Both the position numbers and the translations under genes were made by a program. Positions 34,195 to 42,461 of a DNA stretch of 64,000 nucleotides are shown here, in pieces; the first letter of the stretch is position 1, and every line of letters begins with the position of its first letter. The stretch lies in assembly GCF_013393345.1 (NCBI RefSeq), contig NZ_QJRF01000077.1, positions 159,129-223,128 on the forward strand. Direction: 5' to 3'. The stretch is from Pseudomonas taiwanensis. GTDB lineage: Bacteria > Pseudomonadota > Gammaproteobacteria > Pseudomonadales > Pseudomonadaceae. The notes below the pieces were generated by a model that saw only the letters and a program-made list of their open reading frames with translations, did no database searches and had not been told where the DNA came from.

Positions 34195-35246
34195 GTAACA
34201 GCGAAATGAACATCAGCGAAATGCTCGCCGAGCAGGTCCAGCGCCTGTTCAGCGACAGGATCGACCGCGATACCTGGGTGCATGCCGAAGACGGCCAACT
34301 GGACAGCGACCTCTGGCAGGAAATCGAAGCCATGGGCATCACCCTCGCCCTCAGCGACGAAAACGCCGGCGGTGCCGGGCTCAACTGGGCCGAGAGCGAA
34401 CCGGTGCTGCGCCTCTGTGGCGTTCACGCCGTTCCCGTGCCGGTAGGCGAAACCACCATCGCTGCCTGGGCGCTCGCCCGCGCAGGGCTGGATGTTCCTG
34501 AAGGCGTACTGGCGGTCTCCGGCGAAATCTTCCGCTTGGATGCCCAGGGCAGACTGCAAGGCCACGACGCCCAACTGAGCTGGCTGCCCGTGGCCGGTCA
34601 TGTGCTGGTTGCAGCCCTCCGCGACGAAGTCATGCACCTCTGCCTGGTACGCGCCGACGCCGGTCGCCAGCAGGCCATCGACACGCTCGACCGCCTGCCC
34701 TGCGCCAGCTTGCAGTTGGAAGGCACCATCCCGCTGCAAACCGCCGAAGCACCGTTCCTCGACGAGCTGGGCCTGCGCCCGCACCTCGCGGCGCTGCGCA
34801 GCATGCAAATGGCCGGGGCCCTGGCCAGAGTGCTGGACCTCTGCGTGGAATACGCCAATACCCGCGTGCAGTTCGGCAAACCTATCGGCAAGTTCCAGGC
34901 GATCCAGCAGATGGTCGCCGAGCTCGCTTCCCAGGCCGCCGCCGCCCAGGTCGCAGGCCTCTATGCCGCACGCCAGGTGGATGCCGGCAATGCCAGCTAC
35001 GGAGCCGCCGTGGCCAAGAGTCTGGTAGGCCGGGCCGCCACCCGTGCGGCGGCCATCGCTCACCAGGTGTTCGGCGCCATTGGCGTGACCGACGAACACA
35101 GCCTGCACTACTACACCCGTCGTCTCTGGCAATGGAGGGCCGAAGCCGGCAGCGAGCATTGGTGGTCGGAGCGAATTGGTCGGCAGGTACTGGCGAATGA
35201 TGGCGCCCACCTGTGGCAACGACTGACCACGTCCATCGACGCTTGA
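34191..35246 (+). CDS. Acyl-CoA dehydrogenase, second subunit of the pair
   Basis: 351 residues and more divergent. The N-terminal helical domain has EAMGITLALSDENAGGAGLNW. The middle beta domain is reduced and lacks a clear FAD-binding TEP motif. The C-terminal domain has YANTRVQFGKPIGKFQAIQQMVAELASQ and GAIGVTDEHSLHYYTRRLWQWR. Loss of FAD contacts in one subunit is usual in heterotetrameric ACADs, where the flavin sits at the subunit interface. It is translationally coupled to the gene before it and ends the operon at a strong hairpin. Confidence 0.87.
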   Translation: MSNSEMNISEMLAEQVQRLFSDRIDRDTWVHAEDGQLDSDLWQEIEAMGITLALSDENAGGAGLNWAESEPVLRLCGVHAVPVPVGETTIAAWALARAGLDVPEGVLAVSGEIFRLDAQGRLQGHDAQLSWLPVAGHVLVAALRDEVMHLCLVRADAGRQQAIDTLDRLPCASLQLEGTIPLQTAEAPFLDELGLRPHLAALRSMQMAGALARVLDLCVEYANTRVQFGKPIGKFQAIQQMVAELASQAAAAQVAGLYAARQVDAGNASYGAAVAKSLVGRAATRAAAIAHQVFGAIGVTDEHSLHYYTRRLWQWRAEAGSEHWWSERIGRQVLANDGAHLWQRLTTSIDA

Positions 35247-35253
35247 AACGAGA

Positions 35254-35282
35254 GCCCCCTCTTCCCTTGGGAGAGAGGGGGC
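35254..35282 (+). terminator. Hairpin terminating the DUF35-to-ACAD operon
   Basis: Perfect 9-bp arms GCCCCCTCT and AGAGGGGGC with an inner TCCC/GGGA stem. No T-run follows. The rest of the 184-bp gap to folX shows nothing recognisable. Confidence 0.5.
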
Positions 35283-35430
35283 GGTACGCGTAACTGAATC
35301 GTTGGGGGAGGTTGGTGCGGGCTGCGCGGATCTGAGCCTGCGGCGAAGCCCGACAATCCCTGGCTCCGAGCCTGGAGATGTCGGACTTCGCAGAGCGCCT
35401 CCCGACCCGACTTACAGGATTCCTGGGTGA

Positions 35431-35802
35431 TCAGCGCTCACAGGCCAGGGTGATCGAAACCGATTCGGCGAAGCGCAGTGCATGCAGCTTGTCCACTTCC
35501 ACTTCGGCATACCGCACACGCGGTTCGCTCATCACCAGATCGAGTATTTCCTGGGTCAGGCGCTCCAGCAATGCAAAGCGATTTTCCTCGACGTGGCGGA
35601 TGATCGCCTTGGTGATCGTGCGATAGTTCAACGCCTGCTCGATCTCGGTGCCCTGCACCGCTTCACTCGCCAGGTAGTGGATGCACAGGTTGATCAGCAC
35701 ATCCTGTCGGTTGAGGATTTCCTCTTCCTTGATGCCGATATAGGTGCGCAGGCGCAAATCCTTGACGCGGATGCGGGCCATACCGGGTTGAAGGCCGGGC
35801 AT
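35431..35802 (-). CDS. folX: Dihydroneopterin triphosphate 2'-epimerase FolX
   Basis: A 123-residue tunnelling-fold protein of the FolB/FolX family: [25 protein letters not shown], the [29 protein letters not shown] block and [18 protein letters not shown]. It epimerises dihydroneopterin triphosphate to the monapterin form, the route to tetrahydromonapterin in Pseudomonas. ATG 35802 is chosen because it directly follows the folE stop; the ATG at 35781 lacks a ribosome site. It is cotranscribed with folE (2-nt gap). Confidence 0.92.
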   Translation of the reverse strand: MPGLQPGMARIRVKDLRLRTYIGIKEEEILNRQDVLINLCIHYLASEAVQGTEIEQALNYRTITKAIIRHVEENRFALLERLTQEILDLVMSEPRVRYAEVEVDKLHALRFAESVSITLACER

Positions 35803-35804
35803 AC

Positions 35805-36362
35805 CTACTTCCGCCCTATCAACTGAAGGAACTCGGAACGGGTGTTCTGCGACTCGCGGAAAGCACCGAGCATCACCGACGTGCTCATCACCGAGTTCTG
35901 CTTCTCCACACCGCGCATCATCATGCACATGTGCTGAGCCTCGATCACCACGGCGACGCCGGCGGCGCCGGTGACCTGCTGGATCGCCTCAGCGATCTGG
36001 CGGGTAAGGTTCTCCTGGATCTGCAGGCGCCGCGCATACATGTCGACGATGCGCGCCACCTTGGACAGGCCCAGCACCTTCCCGGTGGGAATGTAGGCCA
36101 CGTGGGCCTTGCCGATGAAGGGCAGCAGGTGATGTTCGCAAAGGGAATAGAGTTCGATTTCCCGGACGATCACCATCTCGTCGTTGTCCGACTCGAACAA
36201 CGCGCCATTGACGATCTCAGCCAGGGTCTTCTGGTATCCGTTGCAGAGGAATTGCATCGCCTTGGCAGCGCGCTTGGGAGTATCGAGCAGGCCTTCGCGG
36301 GCAGGGTTCTCGCCTACGCCGAGCAGGATTTCCCGGTAATGCTGGGTCATGGGTTCGCTCAT
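35805..36362 (-). CDS. folE: GTP cyclohydrolase I
   Basis: 185 residues with the type I zinc-site motifs: [47 protein letters not shown], and [22 protein letters not shown], which has the zinc Cys and catalytic His residues. It converts GTP to dihydroneopterin triphosphate, the substrate of FolX encoded next. ATG 36362 has GGAG 8 nt upstream. It lies downstream of the SCPx thiolase gene on the same strand with only 60 nt between, most of it a hairpin. Housekeeping genes embedded in the catabolic island. Confidence 0.95.
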   Translation of the reverse strand: MSEPMTQHYREILLGVGENPAREGLLDTPKRAAKAMQFLCNGYQKTLAEIVNGALFESDNDEMVIVREIELYSLCEHHLLPFIGKAHVAYIPTGKVLGLSKVARIVDMYARRLQIQENLTRQIAEAIQQVTGAAGVAVVIEAQHMCMMMRGVEKQNSVMSTSVMLGAFRESQNTRSEFLQLIGRK

Positions 36363-36391
36363 CTGCGCCTCTCCCATTGATTACGTTGAAC

Positions 36392-36417
36392 AGGCGCCCA
36401 GCCACCACTGGGCGCCT
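36392..36417 (-). terminator. Hairpin between thiolase and folE
   Basis: Perfect 9-bp arms AGGCGCCCA and TGGGCGCCT with an 8-nt loop, 5 bp beyond the thiolase stop on the minus strand. It has only a weak T-rich tail. It leaves 29 bp before folE, so either it leaks or the folE promoter overlaps it. Confidence 0.6.
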
Positions 36418-36422
36418 CGAAC

Positions 36423-37610
36423 TCAGATGCGCTTGAGGATGGTGACCACCCCGGCGCCTCCCAGCCCGATGTTGTGCTGTAGCGCGATGCGGGCGTTCTC
36501 CACCTGGCGATCGCCGGCTTGACCGCGCAAGTGCCAGGTCAATTCGGTGATCTGTGCCAGACCGGTAGCGCCCAGGGGATGTCCCTTGGACAGCAGGCCG
36601 CCGGATGGGTTGGTGACCACGCGGCCACCGTAGGTGTTCTGCCCGTCGATGACGAACCTTTCCGCACCGCCCTCCTCGCACAACCCGAGCGCTTCGTAGG
36701 TGATGACCTCGTTTGGCGAGAAGCAGTCGTGCAACTCAACCACATCAATATCACTCGCACCCACGCCAGCTTGTTCGAATGCCTGGGCTGCAGCACGACG
36801 GGTCATGCCGGCGCCGACAACGTCCAGCATGCTGCCGGATTCGAAACTGTCAGAGGTATCGGTTGCCAGACCCATGCCGGCAATCTCCACGCAGCTGCCC
36901 AGGCCGTGCTTGCGCGCGTAAGCCTCGGAAACCACCACCACAGCAGCTGCGCCACAAGTTGGTGGGCAGCACATGAGGCGAGTGACCGGTCCGAATATCT
37001 GCGGCGAGGTCATGACCTGCTCCAGGGTCAGTGGCTCGGTAAACAGCGCATAAGGGTTGCGCAAGGCATGGCTGCGAGCCTTGACCGAGACGCGCCCGAA
37101 CAACTCGGCTGAAACGTTGTACTTCTCCAGGTATTCGGCACCAGCACCGCCGAAGTACTGTGGGCCGCTGGGGGCGTTGTCGTCCCAGCCGCGAATCTTG
37201 CGCACCGCCTCGTCGATCTTCACCGTGATCGGTGTGCGCAGCGCGGCGTCACCGGTGGACATGGCCCCCGGGTTCATCTGCTCGAAGCCTACTGCCAGAG
37301 CAACATCGACCACACCACTGGCCACGGCCTGGCGCGCCAGGAACAACGCAGAAGAACCGCTGGCACAGGCGTTATTGACGTTGATCACAGGAATACCGGT
37401 GATTCCCACGCGGTACAGCGCGGTTTGCCCGGAGCAGGTATCACCGGCGACAAAGCCGGCATAGGCCTGCTGTACTTCGGAGTAGGCAATGCCTGCGTCC
37501 TTCAGCGCCAGGGCAGCAGCATCGCCCCCCATCACGTCGTACATCTCGCTCTTGCCGGGTTTGGTGAACTTGACCATCCCCACACCGGCAACCAGTACCT
37601 TGTTACTCAT
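36423..37610 (-). CDS. SCPx-type lipid thiolase / acetyl-CoA acetyltransferase
   Basis: 395 residues of the SCP2/SCPx thiolase family: nucleophile Cys82 in NVNNACASGSSALF, CCPPTCGAAAVVV, DVVELHDCFSPNEV, and GGLLSKGHPLGATGLAQ with the catalytic His. Such enzymes thiolyse branched or sterol-derived 3-ketoacyl-CoA and often need a DUF35 partner, here probably the protein at 30628 under the same kind of operator. GGAG lies 6 nt before ATG. It follows an SDR gene by 42 nt on the minus strand and is followed by a hairpin. Confidence 0.92.
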   Translation of the reverse strand: MSNKVLVAGVGMVKFTKPGKSEMYDVMGGDAAALALKDAGIAYSEVQQAYAGFVAGDTCSGQTALYRVGITGIPVINVNNACASGSSALFLARQAVASGVVDVALAVGFEQMNPGAMSTGDAALRTPITVKIDEAVRKIRGWDDNAPSGPQYFGGAGAEYLEKYNVSAELFGRVSVKARSHALRNPYALFTEPLTLEQVMTSPQIFGPVTRLMCCPPTCGAAAVVVVSEAYARKHGLGSCVEIAGMGLATDTSDSFESGSMLDVVGAGMTRRAAAQAFEQAGVGASDIDVVELHDCFSPNEVITYEALGLCEEGGAERFVIDGQNTYGGRVVTNPSGGLLSKGHPLGATGLAQITELTWHLRGQAGDRQVENARIALQHNIGLGGAGVVTILKRI

Positions 37611-37652
37611 GTTGAACTCCCTGGGGCCGCTCGCCCCGCATCTGTGGGGCGG

Positions 37653-38516
37653 TTACTTGGCGAAGTCCATGATGGTCAGCGCTGCCTCGGGGCGGAAAAC
37701 CTTGTCCTCGGCTGCGGCCAGGCTGCGGGCGTCGAATGCCGCGTCCTTGCCACCGCCGGGAATGCCCTCGGCGGACAGCAGCTTCAGCTCACGCACACTC
37801 TGGCCGGAGGCGAACAGACAGTGGCCGGTGCGTTGGCCGGACAGCTCGCTGACCATGTAAAGCACCACCTGGGCAACATGCTCGGGCGCCATCTGGGCCT
37901 TGGTAGCCTCGTCCATCAACGGTGCAGTCAGGGCGGAAACGGCCGCCGGAGCGAGGGTCCAGACGCGGACACCGAATTTGGCGCCCTCGATGGCCAGCAC
38001 ATTGGAGAAGCCCCAAGCGCCACACTTGGAAGCGGCATAGTTGCTCTGACCGAAGTTGCCGACCAGGCCGGATGTGGACGAGGTGTTGACGATCACCCCA
38101 CCACCGTTTTCTTTCATCCAGGCAAATACAGGCTGGGTGACGGCGTACATGCTCTTCAGGTTGACCTTGATAACCGCATCCCAGTCCCCTTCCTCCAGTT
38201 TGAGGAAAGACTTGTCGCGCAGGATGCCGGCGTTGTTGATCAGGATGTCGGCACGACCGAACTCACCAAGGGCGGTTGCCAGTAGCGACTGCCCGCCTTC
38301 CGCCGTAGAGATGTCCTGGGTGTGCGCCACGGCGCGACCGCCGGCCTCGCGCACAGCGGCGACCACAGCCTCAGCGGTGTAGCTGCCGTTCTCGTCACGC
38401 CCCAGGTCGTTGACCACCACCGCCGCGCCCTCGGCGGCCAGGAGTTGTGCGTACGTGGCGCCCAGGCCACGCCCGGCACCGGTAATGATCGCGACCTTTC
38501 CTTCCAGTAGAGCCAT
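37653..38516 (-). CDS. Short-chain dehydrogenase, MFE-2-type 3-hydroxyacyl-CoA dehydrogenase
   Basis: 287 residues: TGAGRGLGATYAQLLAAEGAAVVVNDLGRDENG is the extended peroxisomal MFE-2/FOX2-like N-terminus (VVNDLG motif). Then NNAGILRDKSFLKLEEGDWD, Ser in NTSSTSG and YAASK. This subgroup oxidises (3R)-hydroxyacyl-CoA to 3-ketoacyl-CoA, which fits the thiolase next to it and the hydratase-2 (MaoC) gene divergently transcribed at 38754. ATG 38516 has GGAG 7 nt upstream; the frame further upstream reaches across non-coding sequence. Confidence 0.9.
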   Translation of the reverse strand: MALLEGKVAIITGAGRGLGATYAQLLAAEGAAVVVNDLGRDENGSYTAEAVVAAVREAGGRAVAHTQDISTAEGGQSLLATALGEFGRADILINNAGILRDKSFLKLEEGDWDAVIKVNLKSMYAVTQPVFAWMKENGGGVIVNTSSTSGLVGNFGQSNYAASKCGAWGFSNVLAIEGAKFGVRVWTLAPAAVSALTAPLMDEATKAQMAPEHVAQVVLYMVSELSGQRTGHCLFASGQSVRELKLLSAEGIPGGGKDAAFDARSLAAAEDKVFRPEAALTIMDFAK

Positions 38517-38679
38517 TGTCTGTCTCCGAAATGTTCTTGTTTGGGTGGGCTCCGGCCCATGCCCGGAAGCTCCCGCCCCTCGGCGCGGGAGAGTTTTCAT
38601 CGCAAAGCAACTGAAATGCCATCAGAAAAGGCAGAACAATCGCCCGCCCTTAATGCCTCACACAGGCATACTACATCAT

Positions 38680-38702
38680 GTAACTGACTGTTTGACAGTT
38701 TT
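38680..38702. promoter_or_regulatory. Recurrent 23-bp operator, site 9
   Basis: Left half GTAACTGAC, spacer TGTTT, right half GACAGTTTT; AACTG/CAGTT arms are perfect. It lies in the 237-bp divergent gap, 51 bp before the MaoC gene at 38754 and 163 bp from the SDR start. No other element is visible in the gap. Confidence 0.6.
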
Positions 38703-38753
38703 CAAGCGAAGCGCAATGCTAGAGACAAGAACCGGCCTACCGAGGAATACGAC

Positions 38754-39623
38754 GTGCCTCTCGACTACCACCGCATCAAGAACTGGCCCATTACCGACGG
38801 CCGGCAGAGCTACAGCACTCGCGACACCATCCTCTACGCCCTTGGCGTAGGGGCGGCCACCAGCAACCCATTGCCGGCCGGCGACCTGCAGTACGTCTAT
38901 GAGAAAGGTCTGAAGGCACTACCCACCATGGCCACCATCATGGCCAGCGGCGAGTTCTGGCTGGCCAACCCGGAAACCGGCATCGACCTGACGAAAGTGC
39001 TGCATGGCGAGCAGTTCCTGCGCATCCACAAGCCACTGCCGGCCAAGGGCACACTGATCGGGCGCGACAGCGTGGACGAGATCTACGACAAGGGCGCCGA
39101 CAAGGGTGCCGTGATGTACATGTCACGGCGCATCTACGACGCAGAGACAGAGGAACTTCTGGCCACCTCCACCTGGTCCACCTTCATGCGTGGAAATGGC
39201 GGCTTCGGCGGTACCGCCGAGGGCCAGCCCAAGCCTCATTCGTTGCCGGATGACCGCCCCTTCGACCTCAGCATCGAGCTGTCCAGCCGCCCGGAACAGG
39301 CCACCATCTATCGCCTGTCGGGAGACCTGAACCCGCTGCACATCGACCCCGCCTTTGCTGCCAAGGCCGGTTTCGACAAGCCGATCCTCCACGGCATGAG
39401 CAGTTACGGCATGGCCGGCCGCGCCATCGTCCGCCTGCTCTGCAACGATGATCCGCACCGCCTGCGTGCACTCAACCTGCGCTTCGCCTCGCCCATGTAT
39501 CCAGGGGAAACCCTGAAGGTCGAGGTCTGGCATGAAGGTCCCGGCAAGGCCAGCTTCCGCGCGCGAGTGGTAGAGCGCGATCTGATCATTCTCAACAATG
39601 GCTACGCGGAATTCGCTGCCTAG
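38754..39623 (+). CDS. MaoC-fold enoyl-CoA hydratase 2 (double hotdog), active-site intact
   Basis: 289 residues: an N-terminal degenerate hotdog (residues 1-150, with KPLPAKGTLIGRDSVDEIYDKGADKGAVM) and a C-terminal hotdog carrying the hydratase-2 motif. That motif is YRLSGDLNPLHIDPAFA followed by GFDKPILHGMSSYG, with the catalytic Asp and His present. It hydrates trans-2-enoyl-CoA to (3R)-hydroxyacyl-CoA, which the MFE-2-type SDRs at 37653 or 42462 could oxidise. The start is GTG with AGGA 7 nt upstream. First gene of a three-gene operon that also encodes a degenerate copy of itself. Confidence 0.9.
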   Translation: MPLDYHRIKNWPITDGRQSYSTRDTILYALGVGAATSNPLPAGDLQYVYEKGLKALPTMATIMASGEFWLANPETGIDLTKVLHGEQFLRIHKPLPAKGTLIGRDSVDEIYDKGADKGAVMYMSRRIYDAETEELLATSTWSTFMRGNGGFGGTAEGQPKPHSLPDDRPFDLSIELSSRPEQATIYRLSGDLNPLHIDPAFAAKAGFDKPILHGMSSYGMAGRAIVRLLCNDDPHRLRALNLRFASPMYPGETLKVEVWHEGPGKASFRARVVERDLIILNNGYAEFAA

Positions 39624-39643
39624 CCGCAACGAGGAATAACAAG

Positions 39644-40444
39644 ATGGAATACTCGGACATCAGCTACGAAGTGATCGGCGCCGTCGCGCGCATCTGCCAC
39701 AACCGTCCCGGCCAGGCCAACGCCGAATCGGAGAACCTGCTGGCCGAGCTGGATGACGCACTGGACCGCGCCAAGCGCGACGATGCCATTCGCGTGATCA
39801 TTATCGGCGCCAAAGGCAAGCACTTCTCTGCCGGCCATGACCTGATGGATGGCATGGAAAAGCGCGGCAACTTCTCCCCCGAACAACACTGGCTTTGGGA
39901 AAGCGAGCACTACCTGGGTAACGCCCTGCGCATCTGGGACTTCCCCAAGCCCACCATTGCCCAGGTGCAGGGCGCCTGCATTGCCGGCGGCTTCATGGTG
40001 GCCAACATGTGCGACATGGTGGTCGCCGCCGACGACGCCTTCTTCAGCGATCCGGTAGGCCACAGCCTGGCCGCCGCCTCGGTTGAAGCCCTGGTACATC
40101 CCTGGGTAATGGGACTGCGCAAAGCCAAGGAATTCCTCTTCACCGGCCAGAGGATCGGCGCTGCCGAAGCCAAGGAATGGGGCATGGTCAACCACGTGGT
40201 GCCCCGCGCCGAGATGGAGGACTTCACGCTGGAGCTGGCCAACCGCATCGCCGCGGCGCCCCCCATCGGCATCCGCATGCTCAAGCGCTCGCTGAATCGC
40301 TCGGCAGACATCATGGGCTTCCGCAATTCGCTGATGGCGCACTTCGATACCCACATCCTCAGCACGTCCACCAAGGAGCACTTCGAAGTCGCAGCCGCCG
40401 GTATGCGTGCCTCGATGGAAGCCGCCAAGAAAGCCCAGTCCTGA
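39644..40444 (+). CDS. Crotonase-family protein lacking both hydratase glutamates
   Basis: 266 residues with the crotonase core: oxyanion-hole segments GKHFSAGHDLMDG near residue 67 and GACIAGGFMVANMCDMVVAADDAFFSDPV near residue 110-135, and the C-terminal helical region with ALVHPWVMGLRKAKEFLFTG. Where 2-enoyl-CoA hydratase has its two catalytic Glu residues (GGCEL and PEI/PEL), this protein has FMV and PVG. It is therefore probably not a simple hydratase; isomerase, C-C hydrolase or decarboxylase chemistry are known in the family. It is flanked by the two MaoC genes (20 and 66 nt). Confidence 0.85.
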   Translation: MEYSDISYEVIGAVARICHNRPGQANAESENLLAELDDALDRAKRDDAIRVIIIGAKGKHFSAGHDLMDGMEKRGNFSPEQHWLWESEHYLGNALRIWDFPKPTIAQVQGACIAGGFMVANMCDMVVAADDAFFSDPVGHSLAAASVEALVHPWVMGLRKAKEFLFTGQRIGAAEAKEWGMVNHVVPRAEMEDFTLELANRIAAAPPIGIRMLKRSLNRSADIMGFRNSLMAHFDTHILSTSTKEHFEVAAAGMRASMEAAKKAQS

Positions 40445-40510
40445 CCGCACCTGGGCGAAAGCGCCATGCTTTCGCCCCACCCTTTCCTTCACGCCCTTCC
40501 GGAGTTCCAG

Positions 40511-41359
40511 GTGTCCCTCGACTACCAAAAGCTTATCGACTGGCCCTTCCCCGCCGTGACCCGACGCTACGGCCAGGAAGACTGCATCCGCTTCGCCCGT
40601 GGTTTCGGCGCTGGCGCTTCGACGGACTGGGTCGAAACCGACCGTCCCTACCTTGAGCCCGGCAAAGGGTTACGGGTACTGCCGATGTCCGCCGTGGCCC
40701 TGGCCGACGGCGAGTTCTGGCAGATGGATCCACGCACCGGCATAGCCTGGCAGCAGATCGTTCATGCCCAGGAAACCCTGCGATTGCATCGCCCACTGAG
40801 CAGCGAAGGCGAGCTGGTAGTCACCCAGAAGATCGATGAGATATTTGATCGTGGCGCCGACAAAGGCGCCGTCATGCTGCAGACACTGACGCTCAGCGAG
40901 CCTGCAGGCGAGGCCGTCGCCAGCATCGAGGTCACTACCGTCCTGCGCGGCAATGGTGGGTTCGGCGGCAAGCCACAAGATACACCGCGCCCCACTCCGC
41001 TACCGGAACGGGCCGCTGACCTGGTACTGGAGATTCCTACGCCACCGGAGCCAGACACGCTGTTCCGCCTCTCGGCGGATATCGCCATTGCGGCTCAAAC
41101 CCAGGGCAAACCCCAGGCGATGATCCGCGGTGTCGGCTGTTTCGGCCTCGCAGGCCGCGGTGCGCTACGAATGGTTTGCGACAATGACGCCGCGCGCCTG
41201 CGTAGCCTGTCGGTGCGCTACGCCGGCCCGATGTACAGCGGTGAAACCATGCGCATCGAGCTTTGGCGGATGGAGCCCGGCCTCGCCCTGTTCCGCATGC
41301 ATGCGGTGGAGCGCGACAAGCCGGTACTCAGTCACGGCGTCATCGAGTTCGAGGCCTGA
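40511..41359 (+). CDS. MaoC-fold paralogue with destroyed hydratase motif
   Basis: 282 residues, similar along its whole length to the protein at 38754 (YQKLIDWPFPAVTRRYG start, DGEFWQMDPRTGIAW, RPLSSEGELVVTQKIDEIFDRGADKGAVM). The C-terminal active-site block is rewritten: where the paralogue has SGDLNPLHIDP...KPILHG, this one has SADIAIAAQTQ...QAMIRG, about six residues shorter, with the catalytic His and the Asn-Pro-x-His all gone. The start is GTG with GGAG 6 nt upstream. It probably serves as a non-catalytic partner in a heteromer, as in ChsH1/ChsH2-type hydratases, or has acquired a new function. Confidence 0.82.
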   Translation: MSLDYQKLIDWPFPAVTRRYGQEDCIRFARGFGAGASTDWVETDRPYLEPGKGLRVLPMSAVALADGEFWQMDPRTGIAWQQIVHAQETLRLHRPLSSEGELVVTQKIDEIFDRGADKGAVMLQTLTLSEPAGEAVASIEVTTVLRGNGGFGGKPQDTPRPTPLPERAADLVLEIPTPPEPDTLFRLSADIAIAAQTQGKPQAMIRGVGCFGLAGRGALRMVCDNDAARLRSLSVRYAGPMYSGETMRIELWRMEPGLALFRMHAVERDKPVLSHGVIEFEA

Positions 41360-41386
41360 AAAAGCGCCCCCGACAGGAAAGCAGCC

Positions 41387-42130
41387 TCAGCCCTCGGCGG
41401 CCACTTCCGGCGCCGGGGCGACGGCCTTCGCCTTGGTAGCGCGCGGCTTGCGTGCACGGGGGGCGGGAGCAGCTTCAGCAGTGGTTTCCTCCGGCATGCC
41501 GGAGCGCAGGGTCTGCACCACGATGCGCGCAATGGCAGCGTTCACCCGTTTGGAACCCAGACCACGCTCCATCACCACCGGGTCCGTGGCCGCCAGCCGT
41601 TCCATGGCGGCCTGCAGAACGGTCGCTTCGGCGTAGGCGTCGCTCTTCTTGCGACTGCCCTCGGCCGGGTTGACCGTGAGGATCAGCTTGGCGAAGCGTT
41701 CGATGAACGGGATATAGGTGTTCATTCGCAGCTCTTCGAAGCGCGGGTCGCCACGATCAGCTTCGAGGTTACGGTAGCGCAGCACTTCACGATGGCGGCT
41801 CCAGACCCCGTTCAGCGCCTCGATCAGGCGCAGCGCCTCTTCCTCGAACCGCTCAGGAGCCCAGGGTTCCTCCAGCAGCCGCGAGACTTTGGCCATGTCT
41901 TCGCCGGCTTCCAGAGCCAGCGAATAGAGCACGTCCTGCACGTCGTCGAAGTACATGTAGAAGCTGGCGGAGGAAGTGCCCGCGGCCTTCGCGATGGCCA
42001 CAGCGGTGATGTCCACCAAGGCGTGGGTGAAAAGCAGGCGCCGAGTGGCCGCCATCAGACGCTGACGGGTTTCCTGGCCTTTGCGGCCCAACACCTGCCC
42101 CTGCTTGTTCATGCTGACTTCAAATGCCAT
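41387..42130 (-). CDS. TetR-family regulator (candidate master regulator of the palindrome regulon)
   Basis: 247 residues: N-terminal TetR helix-turn-helix QRLMAATRRLLFTHALVDITAVAIAKAAGTSSASFYMYFDDVQDVLYSLALEAG, a helical ligand domain, and an unusual 35-residue low-complexity Ala/Pro/Lys/Arg tail (APAPRARKPRATKAKAV). AGGG lies 8 nt before ATG 42130. It is divergent from the MFE-2 SDR at 42462, with one of the best-conserved recurrent operators between them (42368-42390). This position makes it the main candidate for binding the 12 sites. The ligand is probably an acyl-CoA intermediate. The basic tail may add non-specific DNA contact. Confidence 0.87.
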   Translation of the reverse strand: MAFEVSMNKQGQVLGRKGQETRQRLMAATRRLLFTHALVDITAVAIAKAAGTSSASFYMYFDDVQDVLYSLALEAGEDMAKVSRLLEEPWAPERFEEEALRLIEALNGVWSRHREVLRYRNLEADRGDPRFEELRMNTYIPFIERFAKLILTVNPAEGSRKKSDAYAEATVLQAAMERLAATDPVVMERGLGSKRVNAAIARIVVQTLRSGMPEETTAEAAPAPRARKPRATKAKAVAPAPEVAAEG

Positions 42131-42461
42131 GGCATGGTCCCTTTGACTCGAAATTCAAGATTGGCGCGCCCGCCCCGGCACTGATGTGCCCAGGGCCCTT
42201 TGGCCTTACCGGCTGTTGCTGGGCGCAAACGCCCCAATAATAAACAAAATGACAGCTCTCAGTCGAACCTATAGAAAGCCACCGCACATTTCAATAGCCC
42301 GAAAGCTACTGGCCCCAAGGACTTTACGTCATCGACGAGTATCGATATTAGTCCGAACGGACTAGACATAACTGACACATTTACAGTTATTATAGATGCA
42401 CGAGCCAAACGCGCAGGCCTGAGCCAGCGCCAGGAACCCAGAAGCCAATTCAGGAGGCGAC
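42131..42461. promoter_or_regulatory. 331-bp divergent regulatory region, tetR / SDR operon
   Basis: No coding sequence is supported here. It holds operator site 10 (42368-42390), an AT-rich stretch at 42235-42300 likely to contain the tetR promoter, and AGGAGG at the SDR ribosome site. A TGAC-containing element near 42245-42266 has the left half only and is not counted as an operator. Confidence 0.6.
42368..42390. promoter_or_regulatory. Recurrent 23-bp operator, site 10 (next to tetR)
   Basis: Left half ATAACTGAC, spacer ACATT, right half TACAGTTAT; ATAACTG/CAGTTAT arms are a perfect 7-bp inverted repeat. It lies 71 bp before the SDR start and about 240 bp from the tetR start. Confidence 0.65.

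Noticed and set aside
42245-42266. Possible thirteenth regulon operator near the tetR promoter (AAAATGAC then TCAGTC)
   Set aside because: Only the left half resembles the consensus; the right half is shifted by one base and matches poorly.
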